Below are positions 27,654-39,074 of a stretch of DNA of 64,000 nucleotides, piece by piece. The stretch is from NCBI GenBank assembly GCA_034522055.1, contig JAXHLS010000002.1:2418001-2482000 (forward strand), in the 5' to 3' direction. The position numbers and the translations under genes were made by a program. Position 1 is the stretch's first letter, and each line of letters starts with the position of its first letter. The notes under the pieces are model-generated. The model ran no database searches. It was not told the origin of the DNA and saw only the letters and a list, made by a program, of their open reading frames with translations. This stretch comes from Gammaproteobacteria bacterium. GTDB lineage: Bacteria > Pseudomonadota > Gammaproteobacteria > JAABTG01.

Positions 27654-28289
27654 TCAACCCGCGCGCCCCAGATACGCGAAGTAGCTCCACAGGCCCGCGT
27701 ACGCCGGCATCACCCGGCGCTCCACGGTGGTGAAATCCCGTTCCATGGCGGGTAGCAGCTGGCCCTCCATGCGCACGTGGTTCATCCCCATCCAGCGGCG
27801 AAAGCCCGCGTTGGGGCTGTGGTGGAAGTCCACTGCGGCAAGCAGCCCGCCGGGGGCCAGATCCGCCCGGGCCGCCTCCAGGGCCTCCGGCCAGCCCGGG
27901 TTGATCATGGACAGACAGTAGGAGAACAGCACCACATCGAAGGCCTGGTCCGGCGCCGCCAGGGGCCTGTCGTAGGCGGCCTCCGTCAGGGTGGCCGGGG
28001 CGCCGGCCCTGGCGAGGCGGCGTCTTGCGGTGGCCAGCATGGCGGCCGAGACGTCCACGCCCTGGAGATGGGCGGCCGGAAAGCGCCGGCCGAGGGCCAG
28101 CAGGTTGCGGCCGGTGCCGCATCCCACTTCGAGGATGTTCCGGGGTGCCGGTGCGTGGCGGGCGATGGCATCCACGAGGGCCGCGCGGCCGAACAGGAAG
28201 GCCCAGCGAGTGGCATCGTAGATGCGGGCGTGGAAGCGATAGTAACGCTGGAGCGCCGCCTCGTTGGCGGCGCGGGAGGTGCCGTTCAC
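27654..28289 (-). CDS. btaB: BtaB-like S-adenosylmethionine N-methyltransferase (betaine lipid)
   Basis: A 211-residue class I methyltransferase with AdoMet motif ILEVGCGTGRNLLALG and LQGVDVSAAMLATARRRLA. BtaB trimethylates diacylglyceryl-homoserine to DGTS, a phosphorus-free membrane lipid. The call rests on the adjacent btaA: the GTG start at 28289 overlaps the btaA stop by four bases (GTGA), so the two are translationally coupled. Length fits bacterial BtaB. It is convergent with thiC. Confidence 0.85.
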   Translation of the reverse strand: MNGTSRAANEAALQRYYRFHARIYDATRWAFLFGRAALVDAIARHAPAPRNILEVGCGTGRNLLALGRRFPAAHLQGVDVSAAMLATARRRLARAGAPATLTEAAYDRPLAAPDQAFDVVLFSYCLSMINPGWPEALEAARADLAPGGLLAAVDFHHSPNAGFRRWMGMNHVRMEGQLLPAMERDFTTVERRVMPAYAGLWSYFAYLGRAG

Positions 28290-29461
28290 CGCACCACGGC
28301 CAGGTTGACGCTGCCGTAGGTACCCACCCGATCCTCCAGGTGCAGGGTCTGGGCGAGGTCCGGCCGGAAGGTCAGGGCCTCCCGTATCCCCTCGGGGATG
28401 AAGTCCACCCGATGGCTGGCCGAGCGCATGAGCACCCTGGCCCCGGGCCCGCCGTTGGCGAGGATGAGGCGCCATTCCTGTTCCAGGGCCATCGGATCAT
28501 GACGGGCCAGCCAGTCCTGATGGTCGAGCAGGACATAATGACTGTAGGTGCCCGGCCGCCGGCGCAGGAAGTCCGTCACCGTGGTGGTGTGCACCCGTAT
28601 CCGGTGCACATTGGCTCGCAGGGTATCGAAGTGTTCCCGCCGCAGATAGTTCGGGCAGCAGTCCGCGGTGTAGGAACCCGTCAGATAGACGCGCCAGAAG
28701 TAGTTGTCGTGGATCAAAACCTCGGTGAGCACATGCTTGAACTTGTCCCGAATATAGCCGACGAGCCCTCCCGGATACTCGTCCTTGATGAGCCGGATCT
28801 GGGGCCGCGGCACCCCCAGCATGGACATGATGAGGGGCTGATTCAGCAGCCAGCCATCGACGCGGCGCCACAGGCGCGGTTCCATGGCGGCATAGATGGC
28901 CCGTTGTTCCTCCAGGGTATCGGCCTGGATGAGGTCGTGGAGATGGGGTTTGAGCTGGCGGCGGGGTTGGAGCAGATAACGGGTGAGCAGCCACGCCACG
29001 GCTCCTGAAGTCCCCCGATAATAGAACGAGCCCTGGCGGCTGGCGGCGTCGAAATAGTCCACGTGGTGGTCCCAGAACCGCCGCGCCTCCGCCGGCAGAC
29101 GGTGGCGGAGTTCGCCATAGACGCGCCGGTGCTCGGGGTGGTGGCCGTCACCGAAGAAGCGGAACAGGTCGTCGTGGCGGCCCCGTTCGATGAGGGCGAT
29201 CTTCAACCACAGCAGCGCGTTCTGGCGGGGATTGACGTCCACGGCGTCGATGCTCGCGGAACGATCGAGGAGATAATCCAGGGCGTTGCAGCCGGCGCTG
29301 GTGAGCACCACGACGCGGCTCCGTTGGTCGAGCTCCAGGAGGCGTCGATCGATGCGCGGGTCCTCCCAGCAGGCGTTGTATATGAGATTGCGGGAATGGA
29401 CGGTGCGGAATACCAGGTCGTGGGTACGCTGGGCCAGCTTGCGGGAGAGGGTCTTTACCAT
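28286..29461 (-). CDS. btaA: BtaA, SAM:diacylglycerol 3-amino-3-carboxypropyltransferase
   Basis: A 391-residue DUF3419 protein. RNLIYNACWEDPRIDRRLLE, VVVLTSAGCNALDYLLD and IDAVDVNPRQNALLWLK are conserved in BtaA and form its AdoMet site; GTSGAVAWLLTRYLL follows. BtaA transfers the aminocarboxypropyl group of AdoMet to diacylglycerol, the first step of betaine lipid synthesis, often used to spare phosphate. A Nudix gene is upstream on the same strand, 38 bp away. No Pho box was identified by eye. Confidence 0.9.
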   Translation of the reverse strand: MVKTLSRKLAQRTHDLVFRTVHSRNLIYNACWEDPRIDRRLLELDQRSRVVVLTSAGCNALDYLLDRSASIDAVDVNPRQNALLWLKIALIERGRHDDLFRFFGDGHHPEHRRVYGELRHRLPAEARRFWDHHVDYFDAASRQGSFYYRGTSGAVAWLLTRYLLQPRRQLKPHLHDLIQADTLEEQRAIYAAMEPRLWRRVDGWLLNQPLIMSMLGVPRPQIRLIKDEYPGGLVGYIRDKFKHVLTEVLIHDNYFWRVYLTGSYTADCCPNYLRREHFDTLRANVHRIRVHTTTVTDFLRRRPGTYSHYVLLDHQDWLARHDPMALEQEWRLILANGGPGARVLMRSASHRVDFIPEGIREALTFRPDLAQTLHLEDRVGTYGSVNLAVVR

Positions 29462-29499
29462 GGGGAGCGGCAGCCTCGTGGCCGGGAGAAAGGGCCCTG

Positions 29500-30057
29500 T
29501 CAGCCAAACAGTTCGCGGCGCAGTTTCTCCACGGCACCGGGAGTATGGCGCAGGTGATTCAAATAGTCTGACAACCCTTTGTTACGGAATCGTGTATCCG
29601 CGGCCAGGTCGAGAAACTGCCCGAGGCCCACGACGAAGGGCTGGATGCGTTCCCCGGGTTCCTGCTCCGGTGGCCGGACGCGGCGGCAGCGCCTGGCGAT
29701 GAAATCGTGGCTCTGGTACTGGATGGTGCCGCCGCGATGGGTGGTGCGCCACGGGGTCCAGGTCTCGGCGGTCATCCCCAGTTCCTCCAGCAGTTCCCGG
29801 CGCGCCGTCTCCTCGGGACCATGATCCCGTTCCACGCGGCCGCCGGGAACGGATATGAATTCGCCGACGAAGGGTTGCTCCTCCATCAGCAGGATGATGC
29901 CGTCCTCGGGTGTGGTGGCGATGATCTGGACCGACGGCAGGCGGTGTATGGCCTCGAAGGTGGTGGTGGAGCCGTCGAACAGTTCCTGTTCCCATTGATA
30001 GACGTCGAACAGAATCCCCTGGAAGACCCGACGGGCGTGAGGGGGGATGGATGCCAT
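29500..30057 (-). CDS. Nudix hydrolase (ADP-ribose pyrophosphatase-like)
   Basis: A 185-residue protein with a complete Nudix box, GGRVERDHGPEETARRELLE followed by ELGM, which binds the metal that helps cleave a nucleoside diphosphate linked to another group. PSVQIIATTPEDGIILLMEE precedes it as in NudF/ADP-ribose pyrophosphatases. The true substrate is unknown. It lies just upstream of btaA on the same strand, so it may be part of that transcript. Confidence 0.82.
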   Translation of the reverse strand: MASIPPHARRVFQGILFDVYQWEQELFDGSTTTFEAIHRLPSVQIIATTPEDGIILLMEEQPFVGEFISVPGGRVERDHGPEETARRELLEELGMTAETWTPWRTTHRGGTIQYQSHDFIARRCRRVRPPEQEPGERIQPFVVGLGQFLDLAADTRFRNKGLSDYLNHLRHTPGAVEKLRRELFG

Positions 30058-30140
30058 GGCGTCGCGGGGTTACGGGCCGGCCGGTGGAGGGCGGGTGCGT
30101 GGAGGCGGACGGCCGGGTGACCGCCCGCCCGCCGCCGCCG

Positions 30141-30344
30141 TTAGCCGAAGGCCTGGCCGGATTTCTGACCGGTGGCCTTGAGGATCGCGGCCATGGGACA
30201 GAAACCCGTGAAGGCGGACTGCAGCAGGTTGAGCCCTACGAAGGCGGTGAAGTAGAGCCAGTAGGGGTGATGGACCTGTGACAGGACGACGGAAAGCAGC
30301 ACCATGGTGCCGGCCACTGCGAGTACGATGCGTTCGATGGTCAT
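30141..30344 (-). CDS. DUF2892 small membrane protein
   Basis: A 67-residue protein: [20 protein letters not shown], then a second hydrophobic segment around [23 protein letters not shown]2892 proteins with the FTGFCPM motif are often linked to rhodanese or sulfide genes and have two membrane helices. The cysteine in GFCP is conserved in the family. Upstream, 30355-30395 is AT-rich and may hold the promoter. Confidence 0.8.
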   Translation of the reverse strand: MTIERIVLAVAGTMVLLSVVLSQVHHPYWLYFTAFVGLNLLQSAFTGFCPMAAILKATGQKSGQAFG

Positions 30345-30578
30345 TTGGGCAACCTCAGATTAATTGAAGATTAAAGATGCCTAATATTCTAATGTTGTCC
30401 CGTGAGATTATCACCTGTCCGGTGGCGGGGGAATCTCACGCCGAGGCATTGTCGGCACCCCAACCGGGGGTGGTACCTGCGTGTTGGACCGATATCGCGC
30501 GTGAAGGGTTTCGCGAAGGAGTTCATCATCGCCTCATTCATCGCCTCATGGTAATCCGCCAGCGGAGCAAAACACCTC

Positions 30579-31274
30579 GTGTTCCTGCCACTCTATGACG
30601 CCAACCCGCTGCGGGTCATCGCCTTTCAGCGTACGACCACCGCCCTCATCGTCCTGTGCACCCTGGTCTTTTTATACCAGAATCCGTCGGCCGGGATCGA
30701 AGGGCGGGCATTCGTGGTGGCCTACGGCATGGTGCCGGCGGTGTTGTTCGGTCACGCGGAACTGGCGTCCGAACTGGCTCGCGTGCCCGCCGGCGCCACC
30801 CTGCTCACGACCCTGTTCCTGCACGGGGATCTACCCCACCTGTTGGGCAACATGCTGTTCCTGTGGGTGTTCGGTGACAATGTGGAAGAGGCCATGGGGC
30901 ACCTGCGGTTCCTGGCCTTCTATCTCCTGTGTGGAGTGCTCGCGGCCCTCGCCCATGGCCTGGCGGACCCCTATTCCATAAAGCCCCTCATCGGCGCCAG
31001 CGGCGCGGTGGCGGGGGTCATGGGCGCCTATGTGATGCTCCACCCGCGGGTCAGGATCCTGATCCTGGTGGTGGGCCGCCTGCCTCTGTATCTGCCTGCC
31101 TATCTCATCCTTGGCGCCTGGCTGCTGTTCCAACTGGTGATGCCCATGGCGGCCGGAGACGGCCATGCCGTGGCCTGGTGGGCCCACGTGGCGGGATTCA
31201 TGGCGGGGGCGGTGCTGGTGATTACCTTTCGCCGCTCCGGCGTCGTGCTCTTCGACCGTGGTGTGCCCCATTGA
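30579..31274 (+). CDS. Rhomboid family intramembrane serine protease
   Basis: A 231-residue protein with about six membrane helices. The catalytic serine is S141 in IGASGAVAGVMG and the catalytic histidine H203 in WAHVAGFMAG; HLLGNMLFLWVFGDNVEEAM and MGHLRFLAFYLLCG are typical rhomboid sequences. GTG 30579 is the start. Function is cleavage of transmembrane substrates; the substrate is unknown. It lies upstream of the cNMP/rhodanese protein gene on the same strand, 364 bp away. Confidence 0.9.
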   Translation: MFLPLYDANPLRVIAFQRTTTALIVLCTLVFLYQNPSAGIEGRAFVVAYGMVPAVLFGHAELASELARVPAGATLLTTLFLHGDLPHLLGNMLFLWVFGDNVEEAMGHLRFLAFYLLCGVLAALAHGLADPYSIKPLIGASGAVAGVMGAYVMLHPRVRILILVVGRLPLYLPAYLILGAWLLFQLVMPMAAGDGHAVAWWAHVAGFMAGAVLVITFRRSGVVLFDRGVPH

Positions 31275-31638
31275 CAGCCGCGAACAATGCGAAACAAGGT
31301 ACTGGAGTAGCGACGGCCAGTTGAGTAAAGTCGGGAGTCCTGGGTCACACTCCGGATTCAGCGTATTCAAGAGTCCCGGAAAGGGCGCCGAACAGGACAT
31401 GCATGAGCCAAACCCGCTTCCCCACTTTCCCTTGTCCGGCTCGCCGTCCATGACAGGACTGCCGAAGGACCCGGGGTATCGGGCGGCGTCCCTGGAGGGT
31501 CTGGATGAGGGGCATTCACCCTATCATGAAGACGGTTCACGTTCTCCTGCGCCGTCCCGGCGGCTGCCGTGTCGCGGAGCGGACGGCGGTGCCGTAAGCC
31601 CTGTTCTGCCGCGACCCCGCCGTCCGTAGAAGGGAACC
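31275..31638. other. Gap without a supported feature
   Basis: No gene, hairpin with T-run or repeat was recognised in these 364 bases between the rhomboid and the cNMP/rhodanese gene. A weak open frame at 31258-31629 has a composition unlike neighbouring proteins and is treated as chance. Confidence 0.6.
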
Positions 31639-34600
31639 ATGAGTCCCGAAATCGAAAAATACCAGCAGCGGCTGCGCGATCTCGTGCCGGTGGAGGGCCT
31701 GTCGCCCGCCCTCCAGGATGAGCTATTCGAACGCGCCGAGATCGTCGAATATCCCCAGGGCCGTTTCGTGTTCAGGGAAGGGGATACCGACGACTACAAT
31801 TATTATCTGCTGGAAGGTGAACTGGAGATGTCCACCCACGGCACGGTGACCAATCGTTACGTCGGGGGCTCCGATACCTGCCGCTATCCCGTGGCACAGC
31901 TGAGACCGCGCAAGTTCTCGGCCCAGGTGGCCAAGCCGGCCATGGTATTTCGGGTCCATCGCCATCATCTGGATGAACTGCAGCGACGCCATGCCTCCGG
32001 CGGCGGCGTCATCCAGGTAGAGGAGGCCGCCGGCGGCGGCGACTGGATGAGCAGCATGCTCCAGTCGGAGCTGTTCTCGCGTATCCCCGCCACCAACCTC
32101 CAGCGCCTGTTTGCCGCGGTGGACTACATCGAGGTTCAGGCGGGCCAGGAAATCATCACCCAGGGGGACCCGGGGGACTTCTATTACATCATCCACCAGG
32201 GCACCTGCGATGTGCTGGTGGAGCCCAAGTCCGGGGGCAAGAAGGTGAGGGTGGCCACCCTCAAGCCCAATGACAGCTTCGGCGAGGAGGCCCTGGTCAC
32301 CGACGCGGCGCGCAATGCCACCATCCGCATGACCAGCCCGGGGCAGCTGTTGCGCCTCGGTAAGAGTGACTTCCAGGCCCTCATCCGGGACGTGCTGCTG
32401 GAGTCTGTAAGCTTCGACAAGGCCGAGCGCATGGTGGCCGAGGGCGCCCGCTGGCTGGACGTGCGTTTCGTCGAGGACTTCGAGAAAGTCTCCATACCCG
32501 GTGCCCTGAACATCCCCTTCAACGTGCTGCGCCTGCGGCGGGAGGAACTGGACCCGGACACGCGCTATATCACCTACTGCAACAACGGCCTGCGCAGTTC
32601 GGTGGCGGCATTCCTGCTGATCCAGCGCGGCTTCGACGTCTGTTTCCTGGATCGGGGGTTGGAGAACAGTCCCCTGGCGGGGCGGCTGGCGGCGCAGAAT
32701 GTCGACACGCCTACCGTGCCGGGGACCACGGCACTTGCTTCCGAAGCGCCCGCTGCGTCGGCCCCCGAGGTCGTAGCACCCTCCCCGGCAGCCCCCGCTG
32801 CCCCTACCAACGACAAGGCCCTGGAGCGTCTCAGGGAGGAACTCGAAAAGACTCGGACGCAGCTCGAACAGGCCGCGCATATGAAACGCGAGGCGGACGC
32901 CTCCAGGCGCGCCTTCGAGAAGATGGTGGAGCAGAAGTTCAACCTGGCGAAGCAGAAGATCAGGGACGAAGCGGGCAAGGCCGCCCATGCCAGGGAGGAG
33001 GCCGCACGCCTGGGTCGGGAACTGGAAGCGGCCCGCGGCGAGGCCGCGGAAGGGGACAAGCTGCGCCAGTTGGCGGAGGACCATGCCGCCCAGCTCGACG
33101 AACAGCGCAGCAGCCTGGAGGTCCGGTTCCAGGAAGACATGAAGGTCGCGCGTGCCGAATGGGACGAGAAGGAACACCGGCTCACGGCGGAGAGGGAGGC
33201 CCTGGAGCAGGAGTTGGAGCAGCTGCGGCAGGAACTCAACCATGCCCGCGAGCAGGCGGCGTCAGACCTCGAGGAGGTGGTGAGCCAGGCCCGTGAGGCC
33301 GCCGAGCAGGAACGGGCGTCCCGCGCGACGGAGCTGGCATCCCTCACGGAACAGCTCGCGACCGTGGACGTAGACAAGGCGCGCCTCGAGGAGGAACTGG
33401 AAGCTCTGCGCGGTCACAGCGCCGAAGCCGGGCGTCAGGTGGAGGACCTCACGCGCGAGCGGGACGAGGGCGCCACTGCCATGGCCGGGTTGCGTGACGA
33501 GGTCGAAAGCCTCCAAGAGGCACGGCAGGCCTTGGCCGAAGAACTGGAGTCCGCCAGGGCCCGGAACGCCGAGGATGCCTCTCAGTTGGACCGGCTCACG
33601 GAGGAACGGGACGCCGCCCACGAGCGCCTGGCGGCCCTCGAGGACGAACTGGCGGCCGAGCGTGCGTCACGGGACGAGGCGCAGGCGGCCCTGACTGGAG
33701 AGCGGGATACGGCCCGGCAACGAGTCGAGGAGTTGGAGCGGCAATTGGAGGCCCTGGGGCAGGAAAGGGACACGTCCGGGCAACGAGCCGAGGAGGCGCA
33801 ACGGCAAATCGACGTCTTGCGGCAGGAACGGGAGGATGAGCAGCGCGTCCTGGCCACAGAGCGGGACGACGCCTGCCAGCGTGCGGAGGCGCTGGAAACG
33901 GAACTCGCCACTTTACGGGAGGAATTGGAGAAGGAGCAGGCCGCCGTTGCCGTCGCGCAGGATGCCCTGACCCGGGAACGGGATGAGCTGGCCGGGCGCG
34001 TGAAGACCCTTGAGGAATCCCTGGCCGCTGCCCGCGAAGGCGGCGATGCGGCGGCTCGGGACGCCGGCGAGCGGGCTCGGCAGGCCGAGGAGACATTGAC
34101 CGAGGCCCGGAGCCAATGGGAAGAACAACGGGTCGCCCTGGAGTCCCAGCTGGCAGAGGCCAATGCCGTGATGGGCGAATTCGACAAGCTGCGGGAGGAC
34201 ATGGAGAGTGGCCGACGGGCGGTGCAGGAGGCGGCGGAACGCCAGGAGCAGGAACTCGACTCCCTGGAGCAGACCCTGCGGCGGGAGGCGGAAGAGGCCC
34301 TGGAAAACGAGCGGGCACGCCTGGAACGGGAATTCGACGAGCGTCTGGCCAAGACCAAGCAATCCTGGCAGGCGGACGTGGGGGTGGATACCGCCGGGGA
34401 CGTGGCCGCCTTCATGGCCGGCGATGAACGAGTCGATCGGTTGGAGGCGGAACTCGCCACCAGCCGCGAAGAACTGGAACGGACGAAGGATGCCTTGAGG
34501 TCTGCAGAAGTGGCCCGGGAGGCCGCCGAGGAGCAGCTGCGCCAGACCCGCGAGGTGGTGCCCAGGAAGGAAGATCTGCCGGACGATCAGAACCGCCTCG

Positions 34601-34677
34601 TGGATCCGGCCAAGATCCGCGAACTCATGGAGCGCCGCCGCGAACTCCTGAAGCGCCAGTCCAAGGAGAAGGACTGA
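31639..34677 (+). CDS. cNMP-binding x2 / rhodanese / long coiled-coil protein
   Basis: A 1012-residue protein with no signal peptide. Residues about 20-115 are a cyclic-nucleotide-type beta-barrel that lacks the FGE phosphate-binding cassette. Residues about 143-250 form a second barrel with a recognisable cassette, FGEEALVTDAARNATI, where the arginine that contacts the phosphate is present. Residues about 265-345 are a rhodanese domain with the active cysteine C314 in ITYCNNGLRSS. From about 392 to 995 is a continuous E/R/A/L-rich coiled coil. Rhodanese plus cNMP domains are known together in short proteins; the 600-residue coil is unusual. A structural or scaffolding role in sulfur or redox signalling is only inference. 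Confidence 0.85.
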   Translation: MSPEIEKYQQRLRDLVPVEGLSPALQDELFERAEIVEYPQGRFVFREGDTDDYNYYLLEGELEMSTHGTVTNRYVGGSDTCRYPVAQLRPRKFSAQVAKPAMVFRVHRHHLDELQRRHASGGGVIQVEEAAGGGDWMSSMLQSELFSRIPATNLQRLFAAVDYIEVQAGQEIITQGDPGDFYYIIHQGTCDVLVEPKSGGKKVRVATLKPNDSFGEEALVTDAARNATIRMTSPGQLLRLGKSDFQALIRDVLLESVSFDKAERMVAEGARWLDVRFVEDFEKVSIPGALNIPFNVLRLRREELDPDTRYITYCNNGLRSSVAAFLLIQRGFDVCFLDRGLENSPLAGRLAAQNVDTPTVPGTTALASEAPAASAPEVVAPSPAAPAAPTNDKALERLREELEKTRTQLEQAAHMKREADASRRAFEKMVEQKFNLAKQKIRDEAGKAAHAREEAARLGRELEAARGEAAEGDKLRQLAEDHAAQLDEQRSSLEVRFQEDMKVARAEWDEKEHRLTAEREALEQELEQLRQELNHAREQAASDLEEVVSQAREAAEQERASRATELASLTEQLATVDVDKARLEEELEALRGHSAEAGRQVEDLTRERDEGATAMAGLRDEVESLQEARQALAEELESARARNAEDASQLDRLTEERDAAHERLAALEDELAAERASRDEAQAALTGERDTARQRVEELERQLEALGQERDTSGQRAEEAQRQIDVLRQEREDEQRVLATERDDACQRAEALETELATLREELEKEQAAVAVAQDALTRERDELAGRVKTLEESLAAAREGGDAAARDAGERARQAEETLTEARSQWEEQRVALESQLAEANAVMGEFDKLREDMESGRRAVQEAAERQEQELDSLEQTLRREAEEALENERARLEREFDERLAKTKQSWQADVGVDTAGDVAAFMAGDERVDRLEAELATSREELERTKDALRSAEVAREAAEEQLRQTREVVPRKEDLPDDQNRLVDPAKIRELMERRRELLKRQSKEKD

Positions 34678-34877
34678 ATAAACCCTTTATCTCCACCACT
34701 AAACACACGAAAGATACGAAATAAAAAGGTGGGACAGCTGGAGCGCCCAGATCGACCTCCAACGCCCAGGGGTCCGTCGGGTGCATCCTATACTTGGCGC
34801 TCGCCGCGAACGAAACATTCACCCAACGCCGGCGGGTGGTACCCACCCGGCGCGAGGTATGCGCGGCGGGTTTGATT

Positions 34878-35352
34878 GTCGGGATGAATCCCGACCTACA
34901 AAAAGCGTAACCGCGAAAGACGCAAAATGACGCGAAAAGGAAGAATGTCAGGGAGGAGTAGCAGTTTGAAAAGGCGCAGCGGAGCCAGCGTTGCGGCGTC
35001 AGCAGAGCGGACGCACGGGTGGTAATCTTTTCCCATTTCCCCTGGGAAGAAGGACAGAGGCGTAGGTTGGCTGCTCTTGGCAGTCGACGAGATTCGGCGG
35101 TTTGCGGGCACGGATGTCGGTTGCCGAGAGCAACCGACCTACAGCCGTGCCGCAGGAACAGGCGGTGTCTTCTCTTCGTAGGTCGGGCTGTAGGTCGGGC
35201 TTCAGCCCGACAGCGTGCGGGTGGTACCGACCCCGCGCGCGGTATGCGCGGCGGGTTTGAATGTCGGGATGAATCCCGACCTACATCCGTGCCCCGGGAA
35301 CGAGCGGTGGGGGTATTTGTAGGTCGGGCTGTAGGTCGGGCTTCAGCCCGAC
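34878..35352. repeat. REP cluster flanking intergenic module copy 2
   Basis: This gap holds five REP-type hairpins. The ATTCAT-loop variant is at 34878-34899 and 35263-35284; the TTGCT...GGCAA long-stem variant at 35116-35142; the CTTCAG variant at 35190-35211 and 35331-35352, the last two each preceded by a half copy GTAGGTCGGGCT (35178 and 35319). All share the GTAG foot. Runs such as GGTGGTACCGACCC and GCGCGGCGGGTTTGA recur between them. Confidence 0.9.
34902..35144 (+). repeat. Intergenic repeat module, copy 2
   Basis: Nearly collinear with 5423-5686, ending in the same GTCGGTTGCC-type hairpin and GACCTACAG. It lacks the extra CCCATTT heptads of copy 1, going straight from TTTTCCCATTTCC to CCTGGGAAGAAGGACAGAGG. 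The rest of the 730-bp gap (34678-34877) has no feature I can name. Confidence 0.9.
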
Positions 35353-35407
35353 AGGCGGCTTTGTCCATGGACATCATCAGACTCAAATCGATACTGAACT
35401 GATTGGT

Positions 35408-36445
35408 ATGTGCATGAAGACCATGCGAGTAGCACGCCATCGTCCCGTGTTCCTGACTGTCCTGGCCGTGGTGTGCAGTGCCATGGCCGCCGCTTCGACC
35501 CTTGCCGGCGAGGTCGACAGCATAACCACCCGAAGGATCGCGCTCGACGACAGCGTGGAAGCCGTCAACGAGATTTTCAATGAGCGCCTGAGGGAAGGGG
35601 TAGAGAACGCTAATGCCAAGGACATCGAGAACACGGATGCCAGTGAGTTCTGCGACGAAGAGCGCCTGTACTCAGAACTCCGAAAAGGTGTCTTCCATTC
35701 CTTTATTCCCCAGTGGGGATTAAGGGGCTACGACTTGGACCTGCAACTGCGCGAATTGCTTTCCGAGCACAGTTATACCTTGTCCTTGAGAGATTCAGTT
35801 TATCGCGATATCGATTACATGGAGGGCTTTTCTCTCAATCTCAAGAAACTCAGTGACGTAATCAATGCCGATGGCCATTTGATCGGCACAGACAAGATTG
35901 GACATTTTTTCGCCGAGGGTTGGGCGTATTTCGAACGAACACGATATGAGGGTGAATCGATTGAAGACGCGATGAAATGGGGAAGACGACAAGAGGCCGG
36001 CACGTTCGGTTACACGACGACCGGCATCCATTCTTTTGCCGATCTGACGGCCAACTTCAATGGGTGGCGTTTCTGGAACGATATCCTGCGCACCCAGGAT
36101 GATCCATTGAAAGGGCTTATAAGTAATTTTTTCGGTGACCCTTACGTAGAATGTGAAGTACAGCTTATCTCCTCATTAAAGCACCGAAAGATCGTAAAAG
36201 CATGGCGTTTGAACAAACGCTTCGATCTTTCGGAGTTCGTTGATGGAGCGTGGGACGAAGGAAACAACTGCAACAGTTACGCCGATCCGACCATCGAGGG
36301 AAAGGTCGATACCCGGGTCAGCGAAATTGCCCCCGGGTTGCGTTGTCCCGTGGAACCGATTGAATGCCTGAATGCGCGACGGAAATATGGGAAATTCGCC
36401 AAACACCTATTGCATCCCCGGTGCCTTACCATCACGAAAAAGTAA
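35408..36445 (+). CDS. Secreted protein of unknown function, atypical composition
   Basis: A 345-residue protein with a signal peptide (PVFLTVLAVVCSAMAAASTLAG). I do not recognise the family. Notable segments are FHSFIPQWGLRGYDLDLQL, HLIGTDKIGHFFAEGWAYFE and GTFGYTTTGIHSFADLTANF; the D-K-x-x-H-F-F pattern may hold a metal or membrane-associated site, but no call is made. Codon use is visibly richer in A/T than in neighbouring genes, a sign of later acquisition. It sits between the REP cluster and katG. ATG 35408 or 35414 can be the start. Confidence 0.75.
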   Translation: MCMKTMRVARHRPVFLTVLAVVCSAMAAASTLAGEVDSITTRRIALDDSVEAVNEIFNERLREGVENANAKDIENTDASEFCDEERLYSELRKGVFHSFIPQWGLRGYDLDLQLRELLSEHSYTLSLRDSVYRDIDYMEGFSLNLKKLSDVINADGHLIGTDKIGHFFAEGWAYFERTRYEGESIEDAMKWGRRQEAGTFGYTTTGIHSFADLTANFNGWRFWNDILRTQDDPLKGLISNFFGDPYVECEVQLISSLKHRKIVKAWRLNKRFDLSEFVDGAWDEGNNCNSYADPTIEGKVDTRVSEIAPGLRCPVEPIECLNARRKYGKFAKHLLHPRCLTITKK

Positions 36446-36617
36446 GCGTGTAAGACGACGCGGGCTCCGTCACATCGAAGCAATGGGGCGCGGAACGGAT
36501 AGGGTAAAGGACAGACTGCCACGGCCGTAACCCGTCCTATCCGGTGCCGCACCTTTCATCTGGTGGTACCTCGATAGCGGACGAGGGATCGGCCTTGTGG
36601 ATATCCGATATGGACGA

Positions 36618-36654
36618 TAAAAAAAACGCCGTTTCAGCCTTGACTGAAACGGCG
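36618..36654 (-). terminator. Intrinsic terminator of katG
   Basis: On the minus strand an 11-bp perfect stem (CGCCGTTTCAG / CTGAAACGGCG, six-base loop) is followed by a run of seven or eight T. It lies 75 bp after the katG stop. Confidence 0.92.
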
Positions 36655-36728
36655 CCGGTGGGTTGCCCGCGGGCTCGGAGGGCGTTCAGGGCAGCGGTCG
36701 GCGGCTTCGGAGCACGGGTTTCATGGCG

Positions 36729-39032
<2,304 letters not shown>

Positions 39033-39074
39033 TCAGGGCTGTTCATCCCCGGGCCGGCGAGCCGGCGCGCGCCC

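Noticed and set aside
31258-31629. Short open frame of about 120 codons before the cNMP/rhodanese gene
   Set aside because: Overlaps the rhomboid stop and has no domain or binding site; proline/serine-rich composition as expected by chance.
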